Notes: generated by a model from the sequence alone, not told the origin. A stretch of DNA of 64,000 bases from Morella rubra (GCA_003952965.2 CM025854.1:22645813-22709812); one strand, 5' to 3'. Counted from the first letter of the stretch, positions 23,864 to 38,600 are shown. Numbers and translations are program-made.

Positions 23864-26800
23864 ATGGAGTCCCTGTGGAAGCTTTTATATTTGCTGGAGC
23901 CAGCACCTGTTACGCTCATCGTGACTGCAGTAGCTGTGACATTTGGATCTGCATTTCGGGCTCTAAATTATGGGAAGGAAATGGAGCGAAACCGTGACTT
24001 GTCTGAAGCGTCAATTACATTAGATAGGTCACAAGCACTAATGATCCCAATAATGAGCTCTTGCAGTTTGCTTTTGATGTTCTATCTGTTCTCTTCTGTC
24101 TCACAACTCCTTACTGCATTTACAGCCGTCGCCTCTGTTTCATCCCTCTTCTTTTGCCTATCTCCTTATGCTGCCTATATGAAGTCACAGTTCGGTTTAA
24201 CTGACCCATTTGTGTCACGATGCTGCTCAAAGTCGTTCACGCGAATTCAAGGGTTATTATTGCTGGCATGCTTTGGTATTGTTGCAGCTTGGCTTGTTTC
24301 TGGCCATTGGATATTAAATAACCTATTGGGCATCTCCATCTGTATTGCATTTGTGAGCCATGTGCGTTTGCCAAACATCAAAATATGTGCAATGCTCCTT
24401 GTTTGTTTGTTTGTCTATGACATATTTTGGGTTTTCTTCTCTGAGAGGTTTTTTGGGGCAAATGTGATGGTATCTGTGGCAACACAACAAGCATCAAATC
24501 CTGTTCACACAGTTGCTAATAGTTTGAGTCTACCTGGGTTGCAATTGATAACGAAGAAACTGGAGTTACCTGTGAAGATTGTGTTTCCTAGGAGTTTGTT
24601 TGGTGGAGTGGATCCTGGAGGTAATGCTGCAGACTTCATGATGCTTGGGCTTGGCGACATGGTACAACATCTTTCTCTCTATTGGTACTAGATATTTTAC
24701 TTTGTGAGGTCTGTTGCATTTGATCACCATCATATTTCTGCCACTGTCTTGTTGCAGCTAGTTTTTTCTGCTCACACTTGTCATAGAATTTACTAAATTA
24801 CTACCGATCAGACTCTAGCATTTTATTGGGGAAGTTACACGTTAAAGCATATCCCTGTGGTTTAATTTGTGTTTTTTGGGCTCGAACACTACATTATGGG
24901 AGATCCAATATGTTTATGATGCTTTTTAGATTGATTAAAAATACAAGTGTGGTTATGTCAAATATTATTTTAGTGATCTTGTTTGTGTGCACGTCACATC
25001 AGGACATCATAAGCGCATCGATTTTGTCTTCTATGATGTCCTAGTTCAGTGCCAAACTTCTTTTCCTTACTTTTTCCACTCTACGGTTGGGGTGAGGGTC
25101 TACCTGCATCTGTGGATTCACACACACTCACACACAGACACCAACACACTCACTCACTCACTCTTTGGACGAGTAAATTATTAAGTTGTTATCTTTGATC
25201 ACTTGTTATGTGAGTAGAACTGGATATGACAACATATGTAGGATTTATTGGTTGGAATTTCATTATTAGAGTATTGGTTAGAATTCCTTATTCGAAATTA
25301 GCCAAGATCTTCTGAATTGGTTGCACCCTTTATACTATCTTTCCCTCTCTAATGCGGGCCTTAGCTGATGTAAACTGCTTTGGCCCTGCTGACATTTTAC
25401 GTGATGGTTTTGAACTGAAATATATGCCATAAAACTATGGTAAGCTTTGAGATCAAAATGGATATTAGTTACCTTGTGCATGGATCCCTGAGCTCTCTAT
25501 AGATTGATAGCTATTTTCTCTTACTTTTTGCACAGTATCAAGATTTAAATTGTATATAAAAACCCATTCGAAAATTCTTCATCGTAGACTGCTTGACATG
25601 CCATTGGCCCCATGCCAATAGAGCATGATATGTGAATTCTTTTTAAGCTAGCCTTGATCTCATCTCTAGCCAGGGAGTTCTAGTTCCAGTTCACTTGACC
25701 AGCAATCAGCAAGCTGACAAACAGCTTGAGCTTAGCTGTTGGAACCTGTTCTAAAAGTTAAAAGCTTATACGTGTTCTGGAAAAATTTCAAGCTGCCATA
25801 TGCTTGTCAACTGAAAACGTGAAAGAAGTTGGATTGGATGTAAAGCGACTTCTTTTTTATTTACTCTCTATACATGCATGTGACACAAGCAGACAAGACT
25901 AATATATATAAAATGCTCAGGAACGTCTTGAAAAACTGCAACAGTCCCACCTATTATAGCTGGGAGAACGACCAAATGACTTCGTATGCCAGTTGGCTGT
26001 GAGCCCAAAGGACTGAGCTTACAGCAGCTTGGTGATTGAGAATGCTTTAATGACTGTGATGGTTAGTCTTATACTTCCTTGGGGAGAGGCTGCATAATGC
26101 AATTGGCATACTGTGATCATGCCAAAATGAGACAAAAAAAGAACAAAAACTGGTTTTTGATTGCTAAATCTTCTCTATCGTTCTTCTTTTGAGGAGCATG
26201 TTAGCAGGACACAGCCAATGATAGTTGTGGTGGATGTCAGGGCCACAAATTGTACAGGGCACCCTTTTAAGATATGCTCCAACAGAAGTCTTACAATGAA
26301 AACTTGTCCTTATGCTTATCCACCCCATCCCTCCCTTTGACTGCTTCCTATTTTCCAGACACCAATCAGATCAAAGCCAGGTGTCTATCCAAGATTTCCC
26401 ATTGTTTATCTTTGGTCCGAAGTACCATCAAGGACCCTGGCCTCTCTACAATTCTCAACCTCTAGACCAAACGTCATGATTACTTGCAAATGCAGTAAGC
26501 CAACAGAAACCCAAGATCAAGGAGCTGAACATCTCTTCATGCTCTCTGCCATGACACCAGCAAGTCCCCTCCCAGCATGACCCGGATACCCTTGTCTTTG
26601 GGACTTGACATTCGCGCTGGTAGGCTAGCACCGCAGCCTCCTCAACTGGATCCATTTCTTCATTAGAGGCGATGATGTACATGGCCTCTATTATGGCTCA
26701 CAACTCCGTTGTCTCGATACTTGCTGCATCATCTTTACCTGCAACATCATTTTTCCAAACCAAACATTTATTATGCCAAGAGGTCTCCCGTTGCTGCCAT

Positions 26801-28411
26801 CTTGGGGGACTGGGGTTGGTATTATGATCATGGTGTTTTGGGCGTCAAGAAGGGTGGACTTGGTGGTGGAGAGAGAGAGAGAGAGAGAGAGTCAAAGATG
26901 CGATAAACAAACCCTAGACAATTAAAGATTTGTGTGTGGATAAGTATATCACTACGTATGTATTGTACTTGTTATGGTCAAAATCCTTCCTCACCTAGAA
27001 GGCAGGATGGATTTCAGTAAAATGCCATAGTGCCCTTGTCTATTGACAGGATGTGGAAAATCCATCTTACTGAGGCAAGCAGGAGGAATTCACCTCCTAA
27101 TATCAAAACCATCCTGAGCCTGGTAAGGTTTTACCTATCCTTTCCTAAAATGGGTTCAAGCCCTATAAAACCTTCCTGTTCATGTTGTGATGGATTAGAT
27201 TGCCCAATTGAGCTAATCAATTGGTAGTGCAAGTGGCGAAAATTTTTCCTTACATTTTGAAGCTATTAAATAGAATGAATGTAATGAACTTCTTGAACTA
27301 CTTTGAACCCTTTTGACATAGAGCCAGAAGTTTTACTTCAATTGGAGTTCTTGTCTGCAAGAAGGCATTTCATTGATGAGTATCCAGGACCCTTTTAGAA
27401 ACTGAGTTTTTCTCTCAGGCGTTTAACTATTTAGTATCTCTGAGATATGTTGCATCCAAAATTCTCACGTCAAGAAAGAAACATTCTATTAGACATATTT
27501 TGCTTACCACTTTTCTTTTTTGAATTTCAAATCTGTATTTCCTTTGTGCATGTAATTATATTTTTGCTATATGTGAGAATCTTGAAAGAGAGGTAATTTT
27601 TTCTTTTCATCATGTTCTTGTTGCAGGCTATTCCTTCCATGCTTTTGGCTTTAGTCCTCTGCTTTGATCATCGAAAGAGTAGGGATTCAGTAAATCTGGT
27701 AGAACTAAATTCTTCAAAGGGGCAGAAATACATATGGTATGCCCTTGGTGGGTACGCAATCGGACTAGTAACTGCTTTAGCTGCTGGGGTTTTGACTCAC
27801 TCACCTCAACCTGCTCTTCTTTATCTGGTATTTCCTCCTCTTTGTTTTGTTTTTAATGTTGCTATCCTTATGTCGTTTTTGGGATCAGTTAATGGTTATG
27901 CGATTGTGAAAGTCAATGCAAATTCTTATTTCTCTTTTCTTGATAGTAATTAATTGTAGATTTATACAGACCTAAGCCACTATTCATAAGCTTCTCTTTG
28001 GGTGTGATGCAATCATTGTATTCAATCCAATTATCGGTGTCAATACTACTCTGATGCTAGTGTAAATGTTGCAAATGGTTTTGAGCATCCTTAAATCTCT
28101 TATTTTGTGCCTTCCACCACACGTGCTGAATTTCAATGAGAAGGCTGGTTTTTCTCACCTGATGCATCTTTGTGGTGAAAATTTTCCAAGTAGCATTGCT
28201 GCATCACAGTTACAAGGGGTCCATGCCTCGTCCTGTAATGGTGTAGTTTTATGTCAAGATATTTTTAACCTTCCCCCCATTTTGGTGGATGTAGGTGCCA
28301 TCTACACTGGGACCTATTATTGTGATCTCTTGGATAAGGAAGGAGCTAATGGAGTTGTGGGAAGGAAATATGCCAAACCCAAGTGATAAAGCTCGCCAAG
28401 TAGACGTTTGA
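23864..28411 (+). CDS. SPPL1: Signal peptide peptidase-like 1, intramembrane aspartyl protease
   Basis: A multi-pass endomembrane protease of the presenilin/SPP family (A22B) that cuts substrates inside the membrane. Exons: 23864-24661, 27627-27827, 28295-28411, giving 371 aa; Arabidopsis SPPL1 is close to this as I recall. The protein is strongly hydrophobic, as expected for nine membrane segments. The catalytic aspartates lie in FVYDIFW (Asp about 186) and LGLGDM (Asp about 265, at the exon 1 end), and the PAL motif is in QPALLYL (about 327-333). The short N-terminus without a lumenal PA domain marks the SPPL1/2 type. Intron 1 is nearly 3 kb with a GA run near 26870. Three upstream ORFs precede the start. 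The substrate is unknown. Confidence 0.95.
24662..27626 (+). other. SPPL1 intron 1 (2.97 kb)
   Basis: A long intron holding a CA-rich tract near 25120-25160 and a GA dinucleotide run near 26868-26890. No transposon ends or domain-bearing frames are recognised. Confidence 0.7.
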
Positions 28412-29640
28412 GACGTTTATGGTCTGAGACAACGTCATGGCTGCCAGCGCCAATTTAAAGTTGTAGATTCACTTGAAAGCTCTATCTTGTTAAACTTCAA
28501 TAGAAAATCAACAATTACACATGTTTATTGTGGTACCATGGCATTTGGAATCAGATGTTTCTCTTTAATTCCACAGCAATTAAAGTAGAAAATTCACCCG
28601 AGCCTTGCCTTGCCTTTCCCTGTCACGAGTTTTCTTATGAGACGAGATATATGTCCATTTGCCACTGTCAGATCCTGACATACGGCCTTGAGAATGTTCA
28701 AGCTTCTTGGTGCACGAGTAAGATCATTCATGGCATGGTTACAATCAGGAAGAGTTGTTAGGCCGGTCGCCTCGTTCCTCCCTTTAGCTTAGAAAAAAAA
28801 AAAAGCCCATTCTTCGCATCATTGGCATGGGTAGTTGACAGCCCTGCAGCTGCCCGATGCGTTTGAGACATTTGCTTTTTCGGGTAAGCTAGAGAGAATA
28901 TTGTTGGTCTGAAGACGCGCCGTTAAGCAAGACACAGATACTAATGGGCCATCTGAGGGGTAGAGTTTGCCGTGTGCGAAACTCTGTCCGTGTCAAAACC
29001 TTTTCCAAGTGACAGATCGTACCAAATAAACCTGCAAACAGTAGAGGCTACTACATCCACACGACTGTCCTTTTCATAGTACGTTTGTTTGTAAAATTGT
29101 ATGTTTGTGTTAAAAAATAGTTGGTATTATGTTTGTGTTAAAAAACAGTTAGTATTAACATTGGTAAATGAGTAATAAAAATAAAAGTAATATTTTAAAG
29201 TGTGTTTATACGAGTAAATTTTTATTAAAATTTTGTTAAGGTTAAATAAGACGCGTCCCTTTAATCGCAAGATAGCTAAAATTCTCATATTCAATGCATA
29301 AAATAGGGGAGGCTTGTTTTTTAAAATATGCCGTAAAACCTTTTCCATGACAGCTAACCAAAAAAACAACAATCTGTCCTTTCCATCACGGCTTTTTTTA
29401 TAACTGTTCAAGGCCTCTTCGGAATGTCTACTCTTCTCCTCAACCCCTTTCCTATCAGTTCATGCTCCGAGCAAAACATTTAATGCGCAGAAACGCTCAA
29501 GGAACATGCAGGGGTATGACAATTAAAGCACAGAAACGAGGCCGTACGAAAACTAGTTTCGTTTGACGAATATTTAATCAACATACTCTGGTATTTCAAA
29601 TTGCTCTTGAAACGACGCCGCCCATCTGCTTGCCCGCCGG
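28412..29640. other. SPPL1 3' flank and CPSF2 upstream region
   Basis: No gene seen. The left part should contain the SPPL1 3'UTR and the right part the CPSF2 promoter. Confidence 0.5.
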
Positions 29641-29646
29641 CCGGCT

Positions 29647-29653
29647 TATATAA
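29647..29653 (+). promoter_or_regulatory. Probable TATA box of CPSF2
   Basis: TATATAA lies 44 bases upstream of the CPSF2 start codon in a GC-richer context. A start site about 30 bases downstream would leave a very short leader, so assignment is tentative. Confidence 0.4.
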
Positions 29654-29696
29654 GTTCGAGAGCTGCAGAGACAGAGCGAAAGCGAGACGGAGAGTG

Positions 29697-32600
29697 ATGG
29701 GGACCTCAGTGCAGGTGACTCCGCTGTGCGGAGTGTTCAACGAGAACCCTCTGTCGTACTTGGTCTCTATCGACGGCTTCAACTTCCTCATAGACTGTGG
29801 CTGGAATGACCTCTTCGACCCTACTCTTCTCCAACCCCTTTCCAAGTACTCTCTTGCTCCCTGCGATCATTTTTGCTCACTTAAGTTCTTTTTTCCTTTC
29901 AAAATTTTGTTGGAGGGTTCTGCAGTGAAAATTGTTTAGCCTCATTTCACAATTTAAAATGGTAATTGCTTGAGAGAGAAACCCTTAAGCTTCTCCCTTT
30001 GATGTCATGTATGCAATATGGCCATTTCTTATATTCAATTTAACAATGTGAAATAGTTGCTGAAGTGTGGAAGCAGTTGACACGTAATTGTATACATTGT
30101 AACTGTTAATAGTTGTTTTCTGAGTATCCTCCCAGTCTTTTGTTTTTTTACGGATAAAATGGCAGAAACATAAATAGAATTTGACAGAAGCATTGGATTG
30201 ATATTCTGGACAAAGTTGTCTGTTGTACTTCTCTCCTTTTCTCCCTCCATCTTTAAAATAAGTTCGGACTGGTGTGCAGGGTAGCAGCAACAATTGATGC
30301 TGTGTTGCTGTCATATTCGGATACACTTCACCTTGGTGCCTTGCCGTACGCCATGAAACAGTTTGGGCTCTCTGCTCCAGTTTATGCCACAGAGCCTGTT
30401 TACAGATTAGGCCTCCTCACAATGTATGATCAGTATCTCTCGCGAAAGGTGACGTTTTCAGCCTGGGGTTTCAAAGTTCTCTTTATCGATTTCATTGAGT
30501 TGATATTGTTGGGTGACCTGGCGTGCCTTTTCTTTCCTGGCCTAAACAGGTCAAAATTCATGGGGGTTATTTTTCTTATAAGGATTTCATTGAATTGTTA
30601 GCTCAGCAGCAAAAGCATTGGGGATCATTTTTCCTGTAAAGATTTCACTGACTTATTATCACACTGGTTTTTTGGACTCCACTCCTGATGTTCAAGAAAA
30701 TTTGATTCCATTTTTTTGCTAGGTATGGCCTAGGATCGTTTAAGCTAAGTCGTACATTTTTGTTTATGAGTTTTTGACAGTGGTTGGCATTTCATTTGTC
30801 TTCATCATAAACAAATTAGAATTTGGGCTGTAGATGTTGTGTATTGAGTAGATTTAGCTAGACTAGGAGTTGAATCTTTGCAAAGACAGATTTTCTTTGG
30901 CTTGACTTTACTATGCTAAACCAACCCGAAGTACTCATGTTTGTCTCAAATTTCTAAGCACACTCTGAACCTGGTTATAAACTTCTGAATCTCATCTTAA
31001 TTTGACCTGTGCCATTTGGTTCTTTACATCTCCACCCATCATGTGAACCACTGTTTAGACTTAAAGCTGGATAGTAGAGAATTCTGACTTAAAAACTGGA
31101 ATCTCAGAGGCGATAGAGAGAGAGGGATGGAGGGAGGGAGAGGGGGACAGAAAGATTTGTACTCAACTATGGTCTTCATGGAATGATATGATGGGAACAA
31201 AGCAACTTATCTGATTGTTTATATTGTTCTTTTCTTCTTGTCATTTGAGCCTCCAAACTGTCAGTTCCTTGAAATTCTTGCTTTTTAGAAAGCTTTTTTG
31301 GTGAACTTCATCTGCTTTCGTCTTGAGCAATCTCCTCATCAATCTTTTTCCTTTGGTTCCTGTGTTCTGATTGTTCTTCTTGGGATCTTCTGTTGATTCC
31401 TTTTGGCTGTTGGATTATCTCACTGTTCGTTCAAAGTATCTCTGGTAGTTTGTGATAAGTTAAGATTGACACGATATTCTCCGTCTCTTTTTTTTGCAGC
31501 AAGTATCAGAATTTGATCTGTTTACTTTGGATGATATTGATTCTGCTTTTCAAAAAGTGACCAGTCTAACCTACTCTCAGAACCATCATCTGTCTGGTAT
31601 GCGATTTCACCAATGATGATAACTTTCTTGGAAACCTGGCAAAAGCCTTTCTTTTTTCTTCTTTGTTTTTTTGGGTAGGGTTGGGGGTTGTGGAGGAATT
31701 GAGGGGATTAAGGGATGATGTGTAAGTTTTCGCTGGCTGTTCTGCATAGCTTTCGAGGTTCATGTGGTAGACAAGGCATGAAATTGGTATGTGACCTATT
31801 ACACAAGGCATTATGTGTTTTTGTGTTTCGTGCGTACCAATGTTTGACATGTTTGTAATTCAAGAGGAGCTTCTGCTCCACTCATCAATTTTTATATTGG
31901 TCAAGACAATCATCTGCCGAGTCATGTTGACAAATGTTAGTGGGATGTGAATATGACATATTCTTAATGCAGTAATAATCTTATAAGATATTACTATGAT
32001 AAATGTTGTGACTCCTTTGGGAACTTTATAACTTATTATAGGCAAAGGGGAGGGAATTGTGATTGCTCCTCATGTGGCCGGGCATCTATTGGGAGGTACT
32101 GTGTGGAAGATAACAAAGGATGGTGAGGATGTTATATATGCTGTGGATTTAAACCATCGGAAAGAAAGGTAATCATCCTTCCAATTACCTGCACATTAGT
32201 TGCCATAATACAGTATTACCCCAAAGATCAGCATGTCAACAATTTGCTCCAAAACATTGTACATACTGTTCAAATACATAAGTCTATCCCTGTCACACCA
32301 TGTTGGCGGAAGTTTGGAGCCACATTCTCATATCTATTGTAGGTTGTACAACAACAATTCTCTTCATAAGATTGACTTTACTTCTATACATTTCTATAAG
32401 AGATATGAAATACTACTGATTTTATTGTTATGGTTTTTATCAGACATTTAAATGGAACTGTTCTATCATCTTTTGTGCGGCCTGCTGTTCTGATAACAGA
32501 TGCGTACAATGCTCTAAACAATCAACCTTCTAGACGTGGTGATAAGGAGAAAGAATTTGGAGGTACTAAATTCTTCTAGTCTTGAAACTTGTCATGTTGT

Positions 32601-35600
32601 TTAAATCCATGCTTGTGCCATCTATGTGTTCAGTTTTGCTCTTTCCTGTGGGAAAATCATACATGCATGTGTAAACCGCTAGCGCATAGTCACTTGTTAA
32701 AAATGAAAAAGAAAAGAGAAATTTTTTACTGCCTAGTCATCGATAAGTTGATGACATAGAAGGTTTTCATCAATTGATGTTATGTAATGATTGTTATGCT
32801 GCGTTTTATCAATGAACTGGTCCTGTATCTTTCAGCCTGCTGTTCTAATTCGGCAGCTGACAATCCTCAAGACAATCAACCTTACAGATCCAAAAAGAAC
32901 GACGAATTTGGGGGAATGTGTTTTTTAAGGACCTAATCCGTGTTGTTGCTCCTGTTTTTGAATATTTGTTCCTCCCATTTTGAGATCATATATGCATGCA
33001 TCACTACGCAGCATATAGTCATAGATTGTGACAATGGATTTCTAGACTGCCAATAACCTTGGTTTTTAATGCTTAAAGTTACTTATTTTGTTGATTTAGA
33101 AACTTTAAAGAAAACTCTGGGCGCTGGTGGAAATGTATTACTACCTGTTGACACAGCTGGGCGAGTTTTGGAGCTCATCTTAATATTAGAACAGGTTAGT
33201 AGGAGGAATCTTACTTTTCTTGTTCTGGTTTAACTGTATATTCTTGGTCTGGTTGACAATTCACAATCATGACTTTCAGTATTGGCCTGATAAAAGTTGC
33301 AATTTTTGATGTTGGATCTTGGTGGTTGTTGCAGTATTGGTCTGATAAAAGTTTGAACTATCCCATCTTCTTTCTTACTTATGTGGCATCTAGCATGATC
33401 GATTATGTGAAGAGTTTCCTTGAGTGGATGAGTGATTCCATTGCAAAGTCATTTGAACAAAATCGTGAAAATCCTTTTCTTCTGAAGTAAGTGGTGCTTT
33501 CTTGATGTAGATTTTGCTATGAGTATCTCCCACATTTTTTATATTGCTTTGCACTTTCGTGCCTTAGATGTCTAATATTGTATGTCTCTGTTTAGATATA
33601 CAAAATGTCAGAGTGCAAAGTCATGCTCTTGGGTTATGCTGCTTACCGGGCATTTTTCACTTGCAGGCATGTCACATTTTTTATCAACAAGAGTGAGCTT
33701 GATAATGCTCCAGATGGTCCAAAGGTAAGATCACCTGTGTATAGATCAGCTTCACTATTGTCCAACATTATGGAATTGACTTAGATATCTTATATAGGTT
33801 GTCATTACATCCATGGCCAGTTTGGAAGTCGGTTTTTCTCACGATATTTTTGTTGAATGGGCATCCGATCCCAGGAATCTTGTGCTCTTTACTGAAAGAG
33901 GCCAGGTATATCTCATACGATCTTGGTTATTGACTTTTCCAGGACGAGCATTTTACGCTGTGTTATACTTGTGAAGATGCACTCTTGGCAATGTTTCCTA
34001 AACTTTGTCCATTTCTCACTAATTTTGATGGCCGAGTGTTCCTTGAAGCAACTGTTGTGATTGACTTAGTGGTCTGGAATGTGCAATGTTTAAATCTGGA
34101 ATCAGAGAAGCAACTCTCCTCTGTAATTGCAGCTGTGAAATTTTTTTAGTTTTGCAACTACTTTGAAGGTTGTGTTTGAATTCATTTTGCATTTCATCTT
34201 TGCTACACCCAAAAGAAATTAGCAGCGTCTTGAGGGTTCTTGTTTCTTAATGAAAGTGTATACGTGAATGAAGAATCCATGTTCTTAAGCTTTACTGGGA
34301 CTTATCTTTGAGCTTTCTGTAAGCAAGCAAGATAACCTGTTATTTTTTGGCCAATATCTTTTAGTTATTTCTTTTCTTTCAACTTAAGTACATGTGTATA
34401 ATCTTTTCCCATTCTTTACTAACTGTAACGTTAGTAAAGAATGCATTTTTTTACTTTTGGCCTCATGTTATAGGTGCATTGTGGTATATGACTACCCTTC
34501 ATTTGCCCAACCCCGTTGCAAATTTTATCTGGTATATGTTATAAAATAGGATTGTGCTGACACCTTACATTGAAACTGTAGTTTGCCACATTAGCTCGGA
34601 TACTCCAGGCGGATCCACCTCCAAAAGCTGTTAAAGTCACCATGTCCAAGAGGGTTCCTTTGGTTGGGGAGGAGCTAATTGCTTATGAAGAAGAGCAAAA
34701 CCGGCTAAAAAAGGAAGAAGCTTTAAAAGCTGCTCTCATCAAGGAGGAGGAGGAGTCAAAAGCATTGCATGGGGCGGATATTAATGCGAGTGATCCAATG
34801 GTCATTGACGTTAGTAAAACTCATGCTTCACATGATGGTAGGATTCTGTTCCCAGGAGCTAATGCTTTGAGAGGTTATCCTGATCATCCAAGATAATCCC
34901 CTTCCTGGAAGGGGCATGCGTAGTAGAAAACAAATAACCAATGTATTGTTGCGGTTGTTGTGTTTTTATGTATTGTATACATTTTTCTGTATGCAGATCT
35001 GCATGTATGTATTTATCTATATGTTACTTCCGTAGCTTGATTCAAGCATGCAAAACTTCCGCTCCATTCTTCTCTTTTAGATTTCCCATGCAGTATGTTA
35101 TTCCCTTTAAATCCAATGCAGTATCAGCTCTCTGTACTCTTAATTCACGATTTTTCTGGTGTATATACTGAGCCTTTCTGACTGTTTTTGCAGTGGCTGG
35201 TACACGTGGTGGTGGATACCGAGACATATTAATGGATGGATTTTCTCCTTCATCAACCAGTGTTGCCCCTATGTTTCCCTTCTATGACAATACTTCTGAG
35301 TGGGATGATTTTGGTGAAGTCATAAATCCTGATAATTATGTAATCAAGGATCAAGACATGGACGAAACAGGAATGCTTGTGAGTTCAGTTTGTGAGACAT
35401 CCCTCTTTGGTTGCCATGACGTTGAGTAGCTTCTGTTTATAAATGTGCTTTTTGGTCATATGCTAATTTGGTTTTCTGGGATATGGCTTTGCTTGAAGAA
35501 TTGCCTCATCCTCATCTTGAACACTGCGAGTTATGCTTTTTACACTTTATCATCTGAATGGGGAAATAATATTCTTGACTATTGGTGCCACTAATCAAAA

Positions 35601-38600
35601 TATTGAGATATATAGACGAAAGACTTAAACTTATGTTTCTACATGCTGAATATTTAATTGATCGGTGATTTTGAAGAACAGCTGCTTGTGACTGTGTGTC
35701 CAACTTTAGTATTCGGTTTTAAGCAAACTTGCAACTTTGCAAGTAAAGTGAGGTTACCATGTGCATTGGAAAAAAAAAAAAAACGAAGGGAGAATAGATT
35801 GTGGAATTCTTCTCTAGTCACAAAATATAGAAGGTGGGCTGTATGAGTACTGAATGTCTGGATAGTCTAGAAGAAATGAGGAGCTGAAACATGTTGAGGT
35901 TTGCAGAAAGAGGAGGCAAAAGACATGGACAATCACATAGAAAAGGAAAAAATGAAGCATTTGAATACTGTGGTTCTTTGGAAGTTTTAAGAAAGTGGGG
36001 TGGAGGTGTCTGCAGTTTGACCTGAGCATTAGTGCTGTCCAATGTATAGAGAAGGTAGCAGAAAATAACAGTATCTGCTATTTTGTGTGTGATTGTATAG
36101 ATGATTTTGCAGTTTAACTGGAACATGTTCTCCACTGTTTGCTTCTCTCTTTTATGGAAATATGTGTGTCATCTTCTCTGCATTATCACATCAATATTTC
36201 AAAATGATGGATGGAGAATTTGTTTTTGTGCTCATATGGATGTTCCCTGCATTTTTCATCTATCCCAGGTTGGTGGTAATTTCGATGGAAAATTTGATGA
36301 AGGCTCTGCCAGTTTGATACTAGATACAAAGCCTTCAAAAGTCGTGCAGAATGAGTTGACAGTAAGTTGAACTCTGGCTTAGGGTAAACAAGGGGTTATG
36401 TTTTTCATTGGTCATAATAAGTTTACATATTTCATGGATTCCACTAATAGCCGTATAATGTTTTTGCAATTTTTGACAGGATGACGAGGGAATATAAGAT
36501 TTTTTTTTCTTTCCTAATTGGCATTATACTATATTTTGCATCATTCCTACCTTAATTTAGTTGCAATAGAGTCTCATGTGTGGAAAGTGATATATCATGT
36601 TGATGGAAATGTTTTGTGGCTATTTCGTATCCTTGTGTTACTTGCAATAATTATTATGGCAGATGTGCTTTCCTTCTGATGTTGCATTTTATTTCCTGTA
36701 ATTTGTATTTCCTTTCTTTTTGGGAGGATGGTGTAACAACCTGGGTTTTTTCTTTTTTCTAAACTGTCGTTCTTCCCTGTAGATGTTTGTCTAGATAGAC
36801 ATAAAGTAATGGTGTACTTGGTTTTAGCGAGTAAATTCATCGATATTTGGATACATATCTGGCGCCTTTGTTTGAGCAAGAATAACTTGTTTTGATTAAA
36901 TTTTCACTTAATATGGAAACATCTGAACTCAATTGTCAGACCTCATTTTAGGTATTAGTGTTGCTATGTATTTTACCAGTGCTTCTTAATAATGTGGCTC
37001 TAAAACTGGAAATTATGGATGCCGTTGCTTTTGGTGTAAGGCTACTTAGACTTCTTCGATGTGAATCTGTTTTGTTGTCATGGTCTCATGAAGAGCTATT
37101 CATTAAAGCTATGTGCCTATATGGACTTTGAGGTGACACTGTTCTCAATTTCAGGTGCAAGTGAAGTGTTCATTGATTTATATGGACTTTGAGGGCCGTT
37201 CTGATGGGCGTTCCATTAAAACAATTCTCTCCCATGTGGCTCCCCTGAAGCTTGTAAGAACGCACTTTTATGCTCATCATTTTACTATTTTCTCAATATA
37301 TATTCAACTTTTGGTGCTAAAGGTCAAGATTTTGAAGTCTACGTGGCTTGACATCACCTGTTCCTCGACATGGTGCCATGTCTCAACACTATTTTCTGAC
37401 CATATACTCTCTACTTTAATTATAAATTTTGGATAGCAACTAATCACCATGAAGTCTCCTGGTCCTATGGTTAAAAATAGGGAACTATTGTGGTCGTTAA
37501 TAGCATTTAACTGAGCAGGCAACTATATCTTGCAATCCATTACCGATGGCACCCTATGAATAAATAACCGAAAAATGAGAAATTGGTTAGGGAGATGCTT
37601 CTTTTCACATAATTATGTGTCATTGAGACTCATAACTAGCAAGTTTGCAAGTTACCATCTTGTTTGAGAGCATAATGCTTTCCAGGTGGATGTTTCGTGT
37701 ACAATTAGAACTTTTCCCTATGGGGTGGTGAGTTGTCTAAAGGGGGAGTGGCTAAAGAGATGGAAAGCTCTAGAATTGTAGGAATGGAGAGATGTCCTTT
37801 GTTAGTGTTTTTACTGTCAACCAGGGAAAAGGAAAAAATGTTATTACTGTTAGGGGGCTTTAGCCTGCTTTATTACTGTTTGAGTTAGTACTGGTTTTCG
37901 TTTTCAGCACTTTCATGTGGAGGATTGATAAATTTTACTTACTATTCATCTACTTTCTGTCTTGGAGGTACTGGTGCATGGATCAGCTGAGGCCACGGAG
38001 CATTTGAAGCAACACTGCCTGAAACATGTTTGCCCTCATGTATATGCTCCTCATATTGAGGAAACAATTGATGTTACCTCTGATTTGTGTGCTTATAAGG
38101 TGTGATTAGGCAAATATCTTACTTATCAAAAAAAGAAAGATTAGGCAGATATCGATTTTCTGTGTGGACTGTTGATTTCACACACGAAATTTCATTATAT
38201 TCTTCTTACATGAAATATAGGTACAACTTTCTGAGAAATTGATGAGTAATGTACACTTTAAGAAGGTAAGCATTTTGTCTCTTAACTGTATCATGCCATT
38301 TATATCTTATCTCCCTGAACATGTCTCATTCAAGTGCAATTACAGCTCGGCGATTATGAAGTTGCTTGGGTTGATGCTGAAGTAGGGAAGACAGACAGTG
38401 GCATGCTGTCATTACTTCCCTGTTCAGCTGCAGCGCCAATGCATAAATCTGTTCTTGTTGGTGATCTAAAAATGGCAGATTTCAAGCAGTTTCTCGGCAG
38501 TAAGGGCATTCAGGTACAGTTTCTCTTTTATGCTTAAAATCTCCACTCCGGTGTCATTTATCATCCCATATTTCTCCCAGGGTATATGTCATGAATGCGA

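Noticed and set aside
26455..26682. Minus-strand open frame in SPPL1 intron 1
   Set aside because: Could be a worn transposon scrap, but no protein family is recognisable.
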